A stretch of 64,000 bases of DNA, taken from NCBI GenBank assembly GCA_033675265.1, contig JAUJYZ010001118.1, positions 147,001 to 211,000 of the forward strand, in the 5' to 3' direction. The notes under the pieces are model-generated. The model saw nothing but the letters and a program-made list of their open reading frames with translations, did not search any database and was not told the origin of the DNA. Origin of the DNA: Actinostola sp. cb2023 (taxonomy: Eukaryota > Cnidaria > Anthozoa > Actiniaria > Actinostolidae). Below, in pieces: positions 50,671-63,133 of this stretch (the first letter of the stretch is position 1; every line of letters starts with the position of its first letter). Made by a program: the position numbers and the translations under genes.

Positions 50671-53600
50671 CTTCTCCTGTTCTTGTTTTAACGATTCTAA
50701 TGACGATTTTATGGATTGGACAATGTAACTTGTACACACCGATACAATGGAACCCGTTAAACCCGATGTAAGTGGATTTTGGTGTATTTTATAACATAAT
50801 GTCAGAGGTCTTTGCAAATCTACTTGGTAACTACTTGATGGATGTGCAATGAATGACCTTACTGTGTTTATAGTTTGATGTCTCGTCATTTATTATAAAC
50901 TTTACTCATTTCATTTATTTGTTAAAAGTCCATTTAATACAGGATCAATACTGTGTTCCAAGTAAACATGAACCTAAATCCCAAGATGTCGGATTTTAGT
51001 CTTCTTTGACACAGAACTGTACGTGTAGTGACTTCCGTTTTGAGCAATGACAATGTACGAGCTTATGATAATTAGTGCGTATTTGGTGCGGCAGTGTCAG
51101 TTAAAATTTTAGCTCAAAAGAGAAGATATTTTGTCTAAATTAAGCGAAAGTAAATTTACACGTTATTCCTTTTATATACAACCAGTTTATTTTTCTCAAA
51201 AAGGTTTAGCGATGGTTTATAGATCTATATTTTCCTCTGACACCCCATACCGCCATCAGTAGACAGCAGGTCGCGAGCAAATTGTGGTCGAACTGAATGA
51301 TTTGCATTAATTTGTATATTTTAAAGTGAAATAGCTCTATTTTAGACTATTACCTAACAAAGTTAGAATGAAACTGAATAGTAAGTTTTACTTTCCAATC
51401 TGACACCATTCAAATGACATAAGCTTAAATATCTTCAAACAGCCTTATGTAGACATATATAGTATATATACACTGCTGTATGGCAAAGTAATGAGTTTGT
51501 AAAGTTAATAATGTATATGTTTTGTCTTACAAAACTGAAACATAATAGTTTATTACAGGATCTAGTGAAGCAGTAAATGTTCTGGCTCTTTACTAAATAC
51601 TGTTTGCTAGTGCTGTTCGTCATCTAATCATTGCTCTAGAGGGGGATCGCTACTTTCGGAGGAATTGCTACTTTCGGGGGGCGTTACTTTCAGGATTAGT
51701 TAGCAAGCATCAATGTTTACTGTTACTTTCAGGGGCTCACTACTTTCAGGGGTCACTACTTTCGAAACTTTACGGTATCGTCTTTAAATAAAATAAAACT
51801 AGACGCTTTTAAAACAAGCATTCACTCGTGCCCTGGTGCGATTGAGCACTGGGATGCACTGCAGCATGAAAGACGCATACTTATGGGTCTCCACCTTCCA
51901 TTCGTGAGGGACTTGAGCTGTGAAGAATGAAGAGATCATGAACGATGGTCGCTACGTAGCCTTAGGCCTGGGCACGAATAATAATTATTTACTGATTTTA
52001 TTTATCATGTACATTTATATTCATTTGTTTTCTTCCAGATTCAAGGCATCACAAGAATATAACAGAAGTGTTCACCATATTAATGTCATGATGATGTCTA
52101 AGATGAATATTATCTGTCCAAATGTTGCAACAAACTTTGTGAACCTCGATAATCCTGTACAGAAAGAACATTTGTTTGAAAATTTTTGGTTTGTTGACAA
52201 GGAGAGTTTTGAGTCTTGTAAAGTTAACCGCACAATTACAGACAATCAAATACTACTAAAGTGTGATGAACCAGTCAAGCTGAAGTATAGAGAGCTGACA
52301 TTAAAGCCATTATCTCCCGTGAAAGGAGATCCAGAGTTCCAGTATGGAAAGGAATACTATTTCATAGGTAATTATATCTGTTGAAACATGTCTATGAAAT
52401 TAAAATATATCATACTTTTAATAATAATAATAATAATTTAATACTTATAAATACATGTATATATATATATATATATACTGTATCTAGTAATAATCATAAT
52501 TGTCATTATCGTGATCAGCATCATCCACTCGTAGTATCATCTTCATCTTTAAATTCATCAGTTATAACCCTCACCACCACCATCAAAATCAGTATCAATC
52601 ATATCAGTATCTACATTAATAATTATTCACTTATATAAATAACTAATACATCATTGCATTTACTGTTTTTCTTGTAGCAACTTCAAATGGTTCAGAAAAT
52701 TCCTTGGAGAACGAGGCATATGGTCGCTGCAAAACTCATAATATGAAATTTAAAATTTACATATGTACTGACCAAAATGGTAAGTGCACAGTCCCACAAG
52801 TAGCTCTGCTTTCTGAGGGGAGACCACCCCGGGGGATGGGGGGAGGGGGGGGCGACTTCGGCTCATACTGAAAGGGGTGGGATGATCGTTGTCTCCTTTT
52901 AATAGGGGTTTAATTCAGATTTTCTGACAAACAATCCTGTCCATTTCACATGGGAGTCCTCCATGTGATATCAGACGTACTATATCAGATGCAATTTGTT
53001 GACCCTTTCTTAGTCATTATTAAGGTAATTCCTTAGTTTTGCACTGCGCAAATTTACTGCGCATATATTATATAGCGTGACGTATTGCATCATCTATTAC
53101 GTGAAATAATAATTTGGTGTTGAAAAACACCGCATAGCAACCGAAACTATGGATTGTGGATTAAAAAATAACAAGAATGGGGAAAAAATGGCAAGAAAGT
53201 GGAGGATTATGTTGTGTTTTTGAATACAATTTTAGTTGAAGAGCGCACGCTAACTTACGCCATCGAGCGCGCGCTGGGTTTTAGCCAAACAAATTTGATA
53301 AGGATCATTCAGGAAAAGTCTTCAAACCGATTTTTCTCCGAACGAAGCACGGTGACCATCAATTTTTATTGTATATTTTATTTACACTACCGATTTCACA
53401 TCTTTGTGAAAAAAAAAAAAAAAATTCAATTGGGGAAGTCAATTTTTTTTCGCCTTTTCCGTGTCATTTTCTCGATTTGCATACGAAAATGGAAGGAAAT
53501 TCGGAAATTCCTTTGTCAAAACCCGGCTTGTAAATGACTCAATTGGTAAAATTGTTATGAAATTTTTGGTACATCACCTTTGTTGAACTGGTGTGATTGA

Positions 53601-54904
53601 AAAAACGGTAAATTGGTTGCAGAAAAGCACTCCCACAATTTTTTTGAGCCATTTTAACACCGTGACACGATATTCGATTGTTTTGAGTCGATTTTGCTTA
53701 TACCGCATGGTCTATTCTGACGAATATTACTGAAACAAGCGCGGTGACCCCCATTTTTTTTTACTTTTCTGACAATAAAAACTCAAAAATAATTCACCTG
53801 CAAAATTTCAGCGATTTTTCAATTGGGGAAGATATACTGAGGAATTACCTTAATTCCCAGGTTTGTTTTACAAATACAGACACTGAAAGAATATTTCAAT
53901 GCGTTATTATATTTGCAGACCCCAAGTGTAAATCTGAGGATTCTGCAGATTATAAAGGAACTACTTCAACCCCAACAATTAACGAAGTAGATCTAGAGGG
54001 AGGAAAGACAGCAGCAGCAGAAAGCACAAAATGTTTCATTGCAGCTAGAGGTAAAAATAGCTGTACATTTTACAATCGAACTTGTAGACAAGCAATGTAA
54101 CCCAAGGTCAAAGAGTCAGGAAATTACAGTACTGATGTATCTGGAGAAAGATAAGGATGTTGTTTCCCTACCATATTTTGTCAGGGAGTGTTTTGGATTA
54201 GTTTAGACAATAGGTTGTTAGATGTTTGGAAATATTGACACAGCTGCTTGACATGTTTTCTTTTATTACCAGATAAAATATGGCTAATTGCTATTGGCGT
54301 TGTGTTGGGTGTGCTGTTGGTACTCTGCTTGGGATGTCTCGTTTTCACCTGGTTTGTGTAAAACTCTTTTCTAAAAAAAGCGCGCTGAGACTCTAATCAG
54401 TGTGTCTCAGTTTTGATTGGTTCAAAAATTGGTTGTCTCTGGCTTATCTACTTGTTATTAAAACTACAAACGTTTCGATTCTTCCTTGGATTTTCTTCAG
54501 TGTAACGATTGTCATATAAACTGATGCATCCAGGCTGCAATTACAAGATTTTTAACTGGGAAGCCATTCATGTGTAGACTTTATATGAAATTTGATTGGA
54601 CGAAATATCGTTCTCAGTTTTGATTGGTCCAAAGAACTCGGAAGCCAGTGTTTCGTCAATTCCTAGCGCGAGTTATTTTTTGCGCTTTCCTACAATTTTA
54701 GTATTTGACTCCACAAGATTTAGATTGTTCGCGTTTCAAATCTGTTGTATACGTTGGTTGCTGCGTCTGCATTTGATTCGTTTGTAACAACATTTCTTTA
54801 TCACTTTCAGTTGTAGGAGAAAAAGATCAAAAGCTAATCAAAAGTACTATGACGAAGCTGGAAGGATTCCTCTCAAAGAAACAGTCGAGAACAATGGAAT
54901 ATGA
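50671..54904 (+). CDS. transmembrane (B-type) ephrin
   Basis: Exons: about 50671-50767, 52039-52367, 52678-52779, 53919-54050, 54273-54351, 54811-54904; phases agree (804 nt, 267 aa if translation starts at ATG 50700). Ephrins are membrane ligands of Eph receptor kinases. The first exon gives a hydrophobic run (PVLVLTILMTILWIGQC) and QWNPLNP, equivalent to the WNSSNP of known ephrins; the true start may be in an earlier exon because a CACAG acceptor lies at 50669-50670. The receptor-binding fold follows, with four cysteines in family positions (NIICPN, FESCKV, LLKCDEP, GRCKTH) and YGKEYYFIATSNGS. Then a stalk, one transmembrane segment (WLIAIGVVLGVLLVLCLG) and a short basic tail with a YYDEAGRIPLKE segment, ending ENNGI rather than the YYKV of vertebrate ephrin-B. 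AATAAA at 55075 and 55583. Confidence 0.85.
53024..53849. mobile_element. TTAA-flanked non-autonomous transposon in ephrin intron
   Basis: TTAA on both sides (53020-53023, 53850-53853) and inverted ends GGTAATTCCTTAGT / GGTAATTCCTCAGT. TTAA duplications are characteristic of piggyBac and Kolobok. 826 bp, no transposase; the frame at 53199-53537 is not recognisable. Confidence 0.7.
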
Positions 54905-56473
54905 AGGACTAATTTATCAGAGTTATCATGAACTTATAAAAAGATATACACTGCTGATAGATGCAAACTCGGCTAATATAGCCATTTCGAAATTGCAGAA
55001 TCGCATTGCATCATGGGGCTGTTTTGGGGACGCACTTTTCGAAATTGGGCTTGAAAACACAGTATCAGTGCAAGAATAAAGCGATTTACAGAAAATTGGA
55101 TTAAAAGCATTTTGCTACATTTTGAAGAGAAATGGTGTCCCTCAAAACAGTCCCACAATCCAGTGTGAGCATTAACTTCGAAATGGCAAATTCCGCTCTG
55201 ACGTATATTCCGCTATCGTCTACTGTGATCTGACGTGCTGCCGCGTATTTTAGATGAAACTGACTTCCTGAAGTGTGTCATTATTTAGTTTTCAATTTGC
55301 AGCGTTTTGTGAAAAACACTTCACAGAGAGATGCTCTACTTGTAAAAATGTAAAAACGTTTTGAGTTAGGTGCATTCATTAGGTCACCTAAAATTATAAA
55401 TTGCATCATAGTATAAAATCCTACGTGTTTCGATTGAACATTGTATATAAGTTATCAAAGTATCTATGCATTTTATTTATTAATTTACTCATTATTAACA
55501 ACTTTAGACGCAATAATTTATTTACTGAGAATGTCTTCTATATTACTTAAATGATTCATCTTGTACTTCATACAAAGAAATTAATAAACATGAATCAATG
55601 ATCGAATATTGATATGAAACTACTGGGACTAGGCTGATTTTCAGACGGTCCGTGGTCCTCCGGGCTCGCTTTCATACGGAGGACCGGTCACGGACCGTCT
55701 GAAAATCAGGCTACTGTAGACTAGACTGACGAACCGCTTTTGTTCCTGATCTCATTTTCTCGTGGTCTGAGATGTAGATCGAAAATGACGATTTATTTTT
55801 CACTTGAAAACATGTTTATTTGACGTTTTGAGTACTTGAACAACAAAGGTTTTAAATGATTTGACAAGTGTCATAACCGTGTATGTACTTCATTAATGAC
55901 TTGTTGCGTTGTCATTGGTTACTGAGTTCACTGAAACATGTTACAGACAAAAACGCTTCCTTTTTAACACAACATTTTAGTTTTATTACCTTTAAAAATA
56001 TTGAAACAAGATAATAATATATAACCCTAGGCCTTGTGATTATAAATATTAACTGAAAATTAGACTTGTACCCAGGTCAGCTCCCGGGGTGGAACGCCTG
56101 TTCAAATACATGATTTATGTGTATTCTTGACTGGCTTCAGCACAACTCCCATTTAGCTTTTAAACATTGATCTGAAAAGAAATTCACAGCTGTGTGTTTT
56201 TCCATCGACTTTACCATCTGCAATTATTGTGCCTTCAGGTGACTTCAAATGGATGGTTTGTTATGATAATCAGTATGGAAATGTACGCTCAACTAAGTGG
56301 CTAAGCCTAGCTGCATCCTGTTTGCACTATATCTATTGACGAGGCCGCTAGCTATTGGTAGATCGGTTTAATATTTCATCTTATGCAATTACATAAGCAG
56401 AAAGTACTTTGTTGTAAGAACAATATCAAACTTGAACAAACTACACGTTCAACGCGAATGCAGGACAGGGAGA
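54905..56473. other. ephrin 3' flank and intergenic
   Basis: Contains polyA signals at 55075 and 55583 and one hairpin element (55631-55712). The open frame 54849-55079 is ephrin's last exon and 3'UTR read in another frame. Confidence 0.5.
55631..55712. mobile_element. 82-bp hairpin element, relative of 43080-43143
   Basis: GCTGATTTTCAGACGGTCCG and its complement, with an inner hairpin (GGTCCTCCG/CGGAGGACC). Flanked by similar but not identical ACTG..GACT sequences. Confidence 0.7.
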
Positions 56474-59400
56474 ATGGATCTCAAACTTCTTGTAGTTGTA
56501 ATAAGCATACTTCAAGTTTCGTGTGAAAAATCTCTTCGTACAATAAGCCTGGATGAATACAATAATTTAGCGGCTTCAACGTCAGGAGCTTTCGTTGCAG
56601 TGTACTATGACAACCAAGGTATACCATCGAGTTTAATATTACTGTATTTTTGTCCGTTAAATGTGTAATCTGTGATGATTAATGTAACTAAGCAGTTACG
56701 ATAAGACGCTGGAATTCTCTTGCGTGTGACGCGTCATCACGCAGTTTCTGCTGTTCCTTGTTACACGTCAACCTTAAAGTTTAATGTTTTATTTTGTAGC
56801 TTCTAGGAAGAATTATCCACTATTTTTAAAAGAGTTCCGTAAAACAGTTGGTGTACTGGATTCATATGGAATCGAATTATTAAGGGTTTGTATTTCGTGA
56901 GATAAATCATGTTTGAAAAGCTGCTTGTCTATTCTATTATGCTATAAGGTCCATAAATTAAAATAAACAGTAACACTTACTCTCTGATATTTTAATTATT
57001 AACAAAATCCTAAATGAATTGTCTTGTCATTTTTAAAATCACTTATTATGATCGTTATAGTGTGTGATTATAATTAGTAAACTTACCTACATGTATATAA
57101 AGACCTATAAAGACCATGCAAACAATATTTTATTTGTATAGATTGACTGCAAAGGATTACAATTTCCTGAATGTAAAGAAAGTAATGTTTATACATTTAG
57201 GTAAGTATATAGCAGATTTGCCACAGACAGACCATTATGTAATAGGCGACTTGCATGATGTTGTTTTACTACAACTACCAGAATGCTTTGGGAACTTTCT
57301 TTCTTATTCAGATTTTCATTCCCTCATGAGAATAGCAAGACAATTGGGGCTAATTATCTAACAAAAGAAAATGTGCAAAGCATTCTGGTACTTGTAGTAT
57401 ATGACGCCATCATGCAAGTCGCCTATTGATTTCTTTTATTGGAAAAAATAATATTAATAATTTGTCTTGTCGTGGGATTCCTGTGCCAAATTGCACACAA
57501 TAGGCCTGTGTATCAGCTATCATATGATTTCGATGGATCGCTCACACTACACAAGTGCATTGTCATCCCAGGGGGGTACTCCATTTGTCCAAGTGGTAGG
57601 GGTTGATTGCACGCTGATATCGTTTAATCAGTGACGGTACAGCATCTTTCTTCTGTTCTTTCATGTTTGTTCAATAAAGAAAATAAATAACAATTGACCC
57701 TAAAATAATAGTGATGCTATATAACTTTTGAGTCGGAACCCCTAAAAGGTACACACATTGCGGGATTGTCATATTAGAAAAAAATAGTTGGGCCTCACCA
57801 AAGAAACAGAGATTAGAACTATAAAAAGCAGTCCTAGACATCTGTCCCAGCCCATGCACTCATCTAGAGAACTAGGATGGTTTACTTACATGTATATGAT
57901 TATACAGTGGGGGGACACCCCCCCCCCCCCCCCCCCCCACACACACACACTTTTAGCTTTTAGCCAAAAAGGTTGTCACAATGCATTGTTGTCTGATATA
58001 TACTAGTCTACTAGTATATCCCCTCCCCCCCCCCCCCCCCCCCCCACTTTCAAGGGTGCTCCGCAGCCCCTGATCTAACACACTGCCATTTAACTGTAAG
58101 GCTAACTGTATGAATGACATATAGCAATAATTTATTAATGTAGCAATTATTTAATTTTTTCAGTCACAAGGGGGTCGCTAATTCAAAGGGGGTCAGTAAT
58201 TCAAAGGGGGTCGCTAATTCAAAGGGGGTCAGTAATTCAAAGAGGGTCGCTAATTCAAAGGGGGTCAGTAATTCAAAGGGGGGCGCTAATTCAAAGGGGG
58301 TCAGTAATTCAAAGGGGGGCGCTAATTCAAAGGGGGTCAGTAATTCAAAGGGGGTCAGTAATTCAAAGGGGGTCGCTAATTCAAAGGGGGTCAGTAATTC
58401 AAAGGGGGTCGCTAATTCAAAGGGGGTCAGTAATTCAAAGGGGGTCGCTAATTCAAAGGGGGTCAGTAATTCAAAGGGGGTCGCTAATTCAAAGGGGGTC
58501 AGTAATTCAAAGGGGGTCGCTAATTCAAAGGGGGTCAGTAATTCAAAGGGGGTCGCTAATTCAAAGGGGGTCAGTAATTCAAAGGGGGTCGCTAATTCAA
58601 AGGGGGTCAGTAATTCAAAGGGGGTTGCTAATTCAAAGGGGGTCAGTAATTCAAAGGGGGTCGCTAATTCAAAGGGGGTCAGTAATTCAAAGGGGGTCGC
58701 TAATTCAAAGGGGGTCAGTAATTCAAAGGGGGTCAGTAATTCAAAGGGGGTCAGTAATTCAAAGGGGGTCAGTAATTCAAAGAGGGTCGCTAATTTGAAG
58801 CTGGGTGCTTAAATTCAAGCATTTACAGTAATATATTTAATTTCCTTTATTCTACAGAAATGGTATTTCAGAAGATAGCCTTGATTTAGATGTCCTCTTT
58901 AATGAAGACTCTATTGTGTCCAATTTACTTCAGTAAGGAAAACAATATCACAGTTACATGTATGTCTAATACTTTATACAGCCATGCAACACTTGGCAAA
59001 CTGTGTCCTGTAAGTGTGTCTGGACAATTATCTCATAAGCAGACATCTCTTAAGACAACACTTTATTATGTTTCGCAGTCCCATAGGAGTTTTAAAACTT
59101 CAGAAGGTTCAACTGTATAGTTCTTGGGTATAACTATTGTATCATTTGTTATAGTTAGTATTTAATTATTTTCTTGACTGTAGTTTGCTGCTCAAGAGTG
59201 AATCAGAGTTCATATCTGACACTAATCATGTCAACGAAATCATACAAAATGCCAAACAGTTGAAGAAAAATGTTGTGTTTTCTTACGTCAAAGGATTAGG
59301 AAATGCAGGTGAAAACTTCAGTCCCTATTTTTTGTTTAGCCAGCCTTTAAAAGTTATGATATTTGTGCAAATAAGTATAGTGACCAATATGTCGTGAAAC

Positions 59401-62332
59401 ATGATTATGTACATCAGTGAAAGCTGTTAATAAGTGTTTTTTTATCCTCTTTAAATAAAGTCACTATTCTATTCTATTCTATTCTATTCTATTCTATTCT
59501 ATTCTATTCTATTCTATTCTATTCTATTCTATTCTATTCTATTCTATTCTATTCTATTCTATTCTATTCTATTCTGTTCTATTCTGTTCTATTCTATTCT
59601 ATTCTATTCTATTCTATTCTATTCTATTCTATTCTATTCTATTCTATTCTATTCTGTTCTGTTCTATTCTATTCTATTCTATTCTGTTCTATTCTGTTCT
59701 ATTCTATTCTATTCTGTTCTATTCTATTCTGTTCTATTCTGTTCTATTCTGTTCTGTTCTATTCTGTTCTATTCTATTGTATTCTGTTCTATTCTGTTCT
59801 ATTCTATTCTATTCTAAGCTTGTCAATATATACAGGGATCAGCTATTTTTATTCAACTAAAAAGTCATTTTGTAATTTATAATATTGTATACATGTATAT
59901 AAATGTTTGTTTCTCTTTCTTTTTAGGCCATGTTATTTTTACAAAACTTGCCTATGTCTTTGCTGACAAGTTTCAGTTTGCATTAACTACACATAGCGAC
60001 GTGGCCAATCAAATTAAAGGGTAATGACACTGTCTGTCTGCATGTCTTTCCACCTGTCAATCTGTTTGTCTTGATAGATATCTTACTGTCCATCTATCCA
60101 GCCAGACGGACGGCCCAAAGTTACTTTGAACAAACAGAGTGTGTGTAATGATGACATTTTTGTAGAAGGACACAGAAAGGCACATTTTATAGCAAGGACA
60201 AGCAGTTAATTTTGTCTGTCTGTCCATCTACTTTGTCTGTCTGTCTGTCCATCTACTGTCTGTCTGTCTGTGTCTGTCTGTCTGTCTGTCCATCTACTCT
60301 GTCTGTCTGTCTGTCCATCTACGCTGTCTGTCTGTCTGTCCATCTACTCTGTCTGTCTGTCTGTCTGTCCATCTACTCTGTCTGTCTGTCTGTCCATCTA
60401 CTCTGTCTGTCTACATGTCTGTCTGTCTGTCCATCTACGCTGTCTGTCTGTCTGTCCATCTACGCTGTCTGTCTGTCTGTCCATGTCTCTTTCTTTTTGT
60501 TTTCATTTATCAGGTTATCAACAAAATCTGGGGGATCCTTAGTCGTTCATCGTTGTCAAGAGATGACTGCTGACTCCACTGATCCTTGTAAAGTCGTTGC
60601 TCCAACCAAAATGACAGTCATTAATGCTGCACAACTTCTTCAACTCCTTCAACTCCCAAAATATGTAAGTCAATAATATTGTGTTTTCTCAAACTTACAC
60701 CTTGGTTATCATGTTCCCTGAGTGTTCAATATACCTTGGTTATCATGTCCCCTGAGTGTTCAATATATGGTGGTTATCATGTCCCCTGAGTGTTCAATAT
60801 ATGGTGGTTATCATGTTCCCTGAGTGTTCAATATATGGTGGTTATCGTGTTCCCTGAGTGTTCAATATATGGTGGTTATCATGTTCCCTGAGTGTTCAAT
60901 ATATGGTGGTTATCATGTTCCCTGAGTGTTCAATATATGGTGGTTATCATGTTCCCTGAGTGTTCAATATATGGTGGTTATCATGTTCCCTGAGTGTTCA
61001 ATATATGGTGGTTATCGTGTTCCCTGAGTGTTCAATATATGGTGGTTATCATGTTCCCTGAGTGTTCAATATATGGTGGGGTTATCATGTTCCCTGAGTG
61101 TTCAATATATGGTGGTTATCATGTTCCCTGAGTGTTCAATATATGGTGGTTATCATGTTCCCTGAGTGTTCAATATATGGTGGTTATCATGTCCCCTGAG
61201 TGTTCAATATATGGTGGTTATCATGTTCCCTGAGTGTTCAATATATGGTGGTTATCATGTTCCCTGAGTATTCAATATATGGTGGTTATCATGTCCCCTG
61301 AGTGTTCAATATATGGTGGTTATCATGTCCCCTGAGTGTTCAATATATGGTGGTGTACTAAGTACTGTAGGCATTTGAGTGGTTTAAAAGTAATATTGTC
61401 AGTACCATATTCAGAACTCCTTGAAATATCACCTTTTTATCATCCTTTCCTTTCTCTTTCCCATTTTTCATTCTTTTTCCATCCCCTCTTCATTCCCTTA
61501 AACCCTCATTTCCTCCAGGTTTTCACTCCCAAAACAGCTTGTTGTTCCTCTTCGGATAGTTATGTTTTATATACATCATCCTGATGAAATATTGTTATCT
61601 ATTAAGGTTTACTTGTCTGAGAATGGGACCACTGTCTATGATAGTCTACCTCTGTCTGTTCATAAAGCGTACATCTTTACTGATGATGTCGACAAACTTG
61701 ATCAAGTTGGACTAAAAAGCATTACAGACGATTATTATGGCATCGTTGGTGTCATTATCGTAGATGTGTGAGTAGTATTTGCTTCTATATAGTATAGCTA
61801 TGTCTGCCTGTCCGTCCATCTCTCTGTCTCTTCTTTCATAATAATAATATAATAATATATAATAAACTATATTTATAAAGCGTCATTCATCCATTCATTC
61901 ATTCATCCATCCATCCATTCATTCATTCATCCATTCATTCATCCATTCATCAGTCCATCCATTCATCCATCCATCCATTCATCCATTCATCCATCCATCC
62001 ATCCATTCAATTCATTCATTCATTCATTCATTCCTTATTATCATTCTATCTGTTGGTCTATCTACTTGTCCATCTGTCTCACGGTCTGTCCGTCGGCCGT
62101 CTATCGAGTGGCCTATCTCTCTTTCACTCCGTCCGTCCGTCAGTCCGTCCATCACTCTATCTTAACGAGAGTATCGTTATGTTTCAAACTATTCCAAAAG
62201 TTTCACGTTAGTTTTCAATCGTTTTTGTTTCACAGTAAGAAACACAAAGACAAGTTGTCGTCATTTGGTTTATCTGACAAAGATAGCTTCCCTACTGGTG
62301 CATTCGTACCCGCGGCGCCGAGGAAGTCAGAG
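56474..62332 (+). CDS. TXNDC16: TXNDC16-like thioredoxin-domain ER protein, N-terminal part
   Basis: Exons: 56474-56618, 56800-56885, 57142-57200, 58858-58932, 59184-59308, 59927-60020, 60514-60664, 61538-61767, 62236-62332; phases agree, 354 codons without a stop. It starts with a signal peptide (MDLKLLVVVISILQVSC). The exons then read as successive thioredoxin-like folds without a CxxC: FVAVYYDNQ, IDCKGLQFPECK, VYTFRNGIS, SIVSNLLHLL, KKNVVFSYVKGLGN, HVIFTKLAYVFADKFQFALT. This matches TXNDC16, an ER-lumen protein of about 825 aa in human. Only the first half is seen here: the chain either continues to the right of the window or ends by read-through at a TGA at 62348-62350. At the exon starting 61538, the nearer AG (61536-61537) keeps the frame, while the AG at 61517-61518 would hit a stop. 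Introns hold five VNTR arrays. Confidence 0.75.
57241..57427. mobile_element. 187-bp MITE in TXNDC16-like intron 3
   Basis: Ends AATAGGCGACTTGCATGATG and exact complement; the arms continue with CAGAATGCTTTG / CAAAGCATTCTG. Half of a second copy lies at 48145-48236. Confidence 0.8.
57570..57760. mobile_element. fragment of the 29982-30347 MITE family
   Basis: Shares GTACTCC-TTTGTCCAAGTGGTAGGGG, GATATCGTTTAATCAGTGAC and AATAAAGAAAATAAATAAC with that element, but lacks its right end. Confidence 0.7.
57918..58046. repeat. two poly-C runs and a (CA)n run
   Basis: C runs of about 17-20 at 57918-57938 and 58026-58045, the first followed by CACACACACAC. Confidence 0.85.
58170..58797. repeat. 18-bp minisatellite with alternating 36-bp order
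   Basis: About 35 units of 18 bp, alternating GGGGTCAGTAATTCAAAG and GGGGTCGCTAATTCAAAG, so the true repeat is mostly a 36-mer; the alternation breaks down near 58340 and after 58720. Ends 60 bp before the exon at 58858. Confidence 0.95.
59463..59815. repeat. (ATTCT)n pentanucleotide array
   Basis: About 70 units of ATTCT, increasingly interrupted by GTTCT towards the right end. Intronic in the TXNDC16-like gene. Confidence 0.95.
60212..60483. repeat. (CTGT)n array with CCATCTA spacers
   Basis: Blocks of CTGT separated by CCATCTACTCT or CCATCTACGCT at roughly 28-32-bp intervals, making a higher-order repeat. It ends 30 bp before the exon at 60514. Confidence 0.95.
60697..61352. repeat. 34-bp minisatellite
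   Basis: About 19 units of 34 bp (GGTTATCATGTTCCCTGAGT then GTTCAATATATGGT). Variants are TTCCC/CCCCC and ATC/GTC at fixed places. Intronic. Confidence 0.95.
61880..62036. repeat. (CATT)/(CATC) tetranucleotide array
   Basis: Mixed CATT and CATC units, preceded at 61845-61885 by an AAT run and TTTATAAAGCGTC, a remnant of the AGCGC tail family. Confidence 0.9.
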
Positions 62333-62370
62333 GTAAGAACGAGTTGATTAATGATCATAGCCATACTTTA

Positions 62371-62396
62371 CAGTGTGGACACTCGAACCGTGCACA

Positions 62397-62436
<40 letters not shown>

Positions 62437-62628
62437 GAACACTTAGTTTTTTTCTAACACATATATATAAAGTATCGATTGAGCAAATTGATCAGAAAAA
62501 TGATTTATTTTGATCACTAAGTGTATTTAAACTCAATGCTCCATTTGAGAGGCTGTGAGGCTATAGAGAGTTAGAAAAAAAAAGTTCGAAAAAAACTTGA
62601 GGTGTTCACGGTTCGAGTGTCCACACTG
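62371..62628. mobile_element. Tc1/mariner-like MITE
   Basis: Ends CAGTGTGGACACTCGAACCG and complement, each flanked by TA (62369-62370, 62629-62630). CAGT termini with TA duplication are the Tc1/mariner pattern. Contains a run of about 35 A (62400-62434). 258 bp. Confidence 0.8.
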
Positions 62629-62755
62629 TAATACATAGATTCTGTTGTAAGTGGACACAAATACGATCCGTACCCCTGTGGAGGCATAACACACTAACAT
62701 ACTAACTCCTCATGATTGTAAGCTGCTCGGCTGCCGTGGCGCCTTCATATGCAGC

Positions 62756-62840
62756 CTGAAAAAGCCCTCCATCGGTTGTAAAGCGCATTGAGACAATGTG
62801 AAATGCGCTATATAAGAACTGACATATTATTATTATTGTG
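62756..62840 (+). repeat. SINE-like 3' tail, AGCGC family
   Basis: GTAAAGCGCATTGAGACAAT ... AAATGCGCTATATAAGAAC then ATTATTATT. The clearest member of the tail family seen at four other places in the window. Confidence 0.6.
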
Positions 62841-63133
62841 TTTTAATGAAGACACGTACTGCATGATTATTATGGTGATTATTATGTACTGTAGTCTATT
62901 GGTGGGAAGCCTCTGTAAGCAATCACAGGCGTCTTAACAGCATGCGACTTGTTATGCTATTTTCCCTCCGGTTTGTCCTTCTGAGTTTTTTATAAACACC
63001 AAAGTGAACGTGTAAAAACGATTCGAAAACGCTCGTGTAGACCGCGGAAAACCGTCGATACGTTTTCGACAAAAAAACTCCGTTGTCATACAAAAACGTC
63101 TACGTTAGTCGTAGCGATCAGTGATCAGTGATT

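Noticed and set aside
53199..53537. 112-codon frame as a transposase
   Set aside because: It lies in the TTAA-flanked element but has no recognisable catalytic motif and is partly poly-lysine from an A run.
54849..55079. 76-codon frame as an alternative ephrin C-terminus
   Set aside because: Phase from the transmembrane exon (two bases, TG) requires the other frame, which gives CCRRKRSK... and stops at 54902-54904.
60212..60676. 154-codon cysteine/serine-rich frame
   Set aside because: The first two thirds are the CTGT repeat; only 60514-60664 is a real exon.
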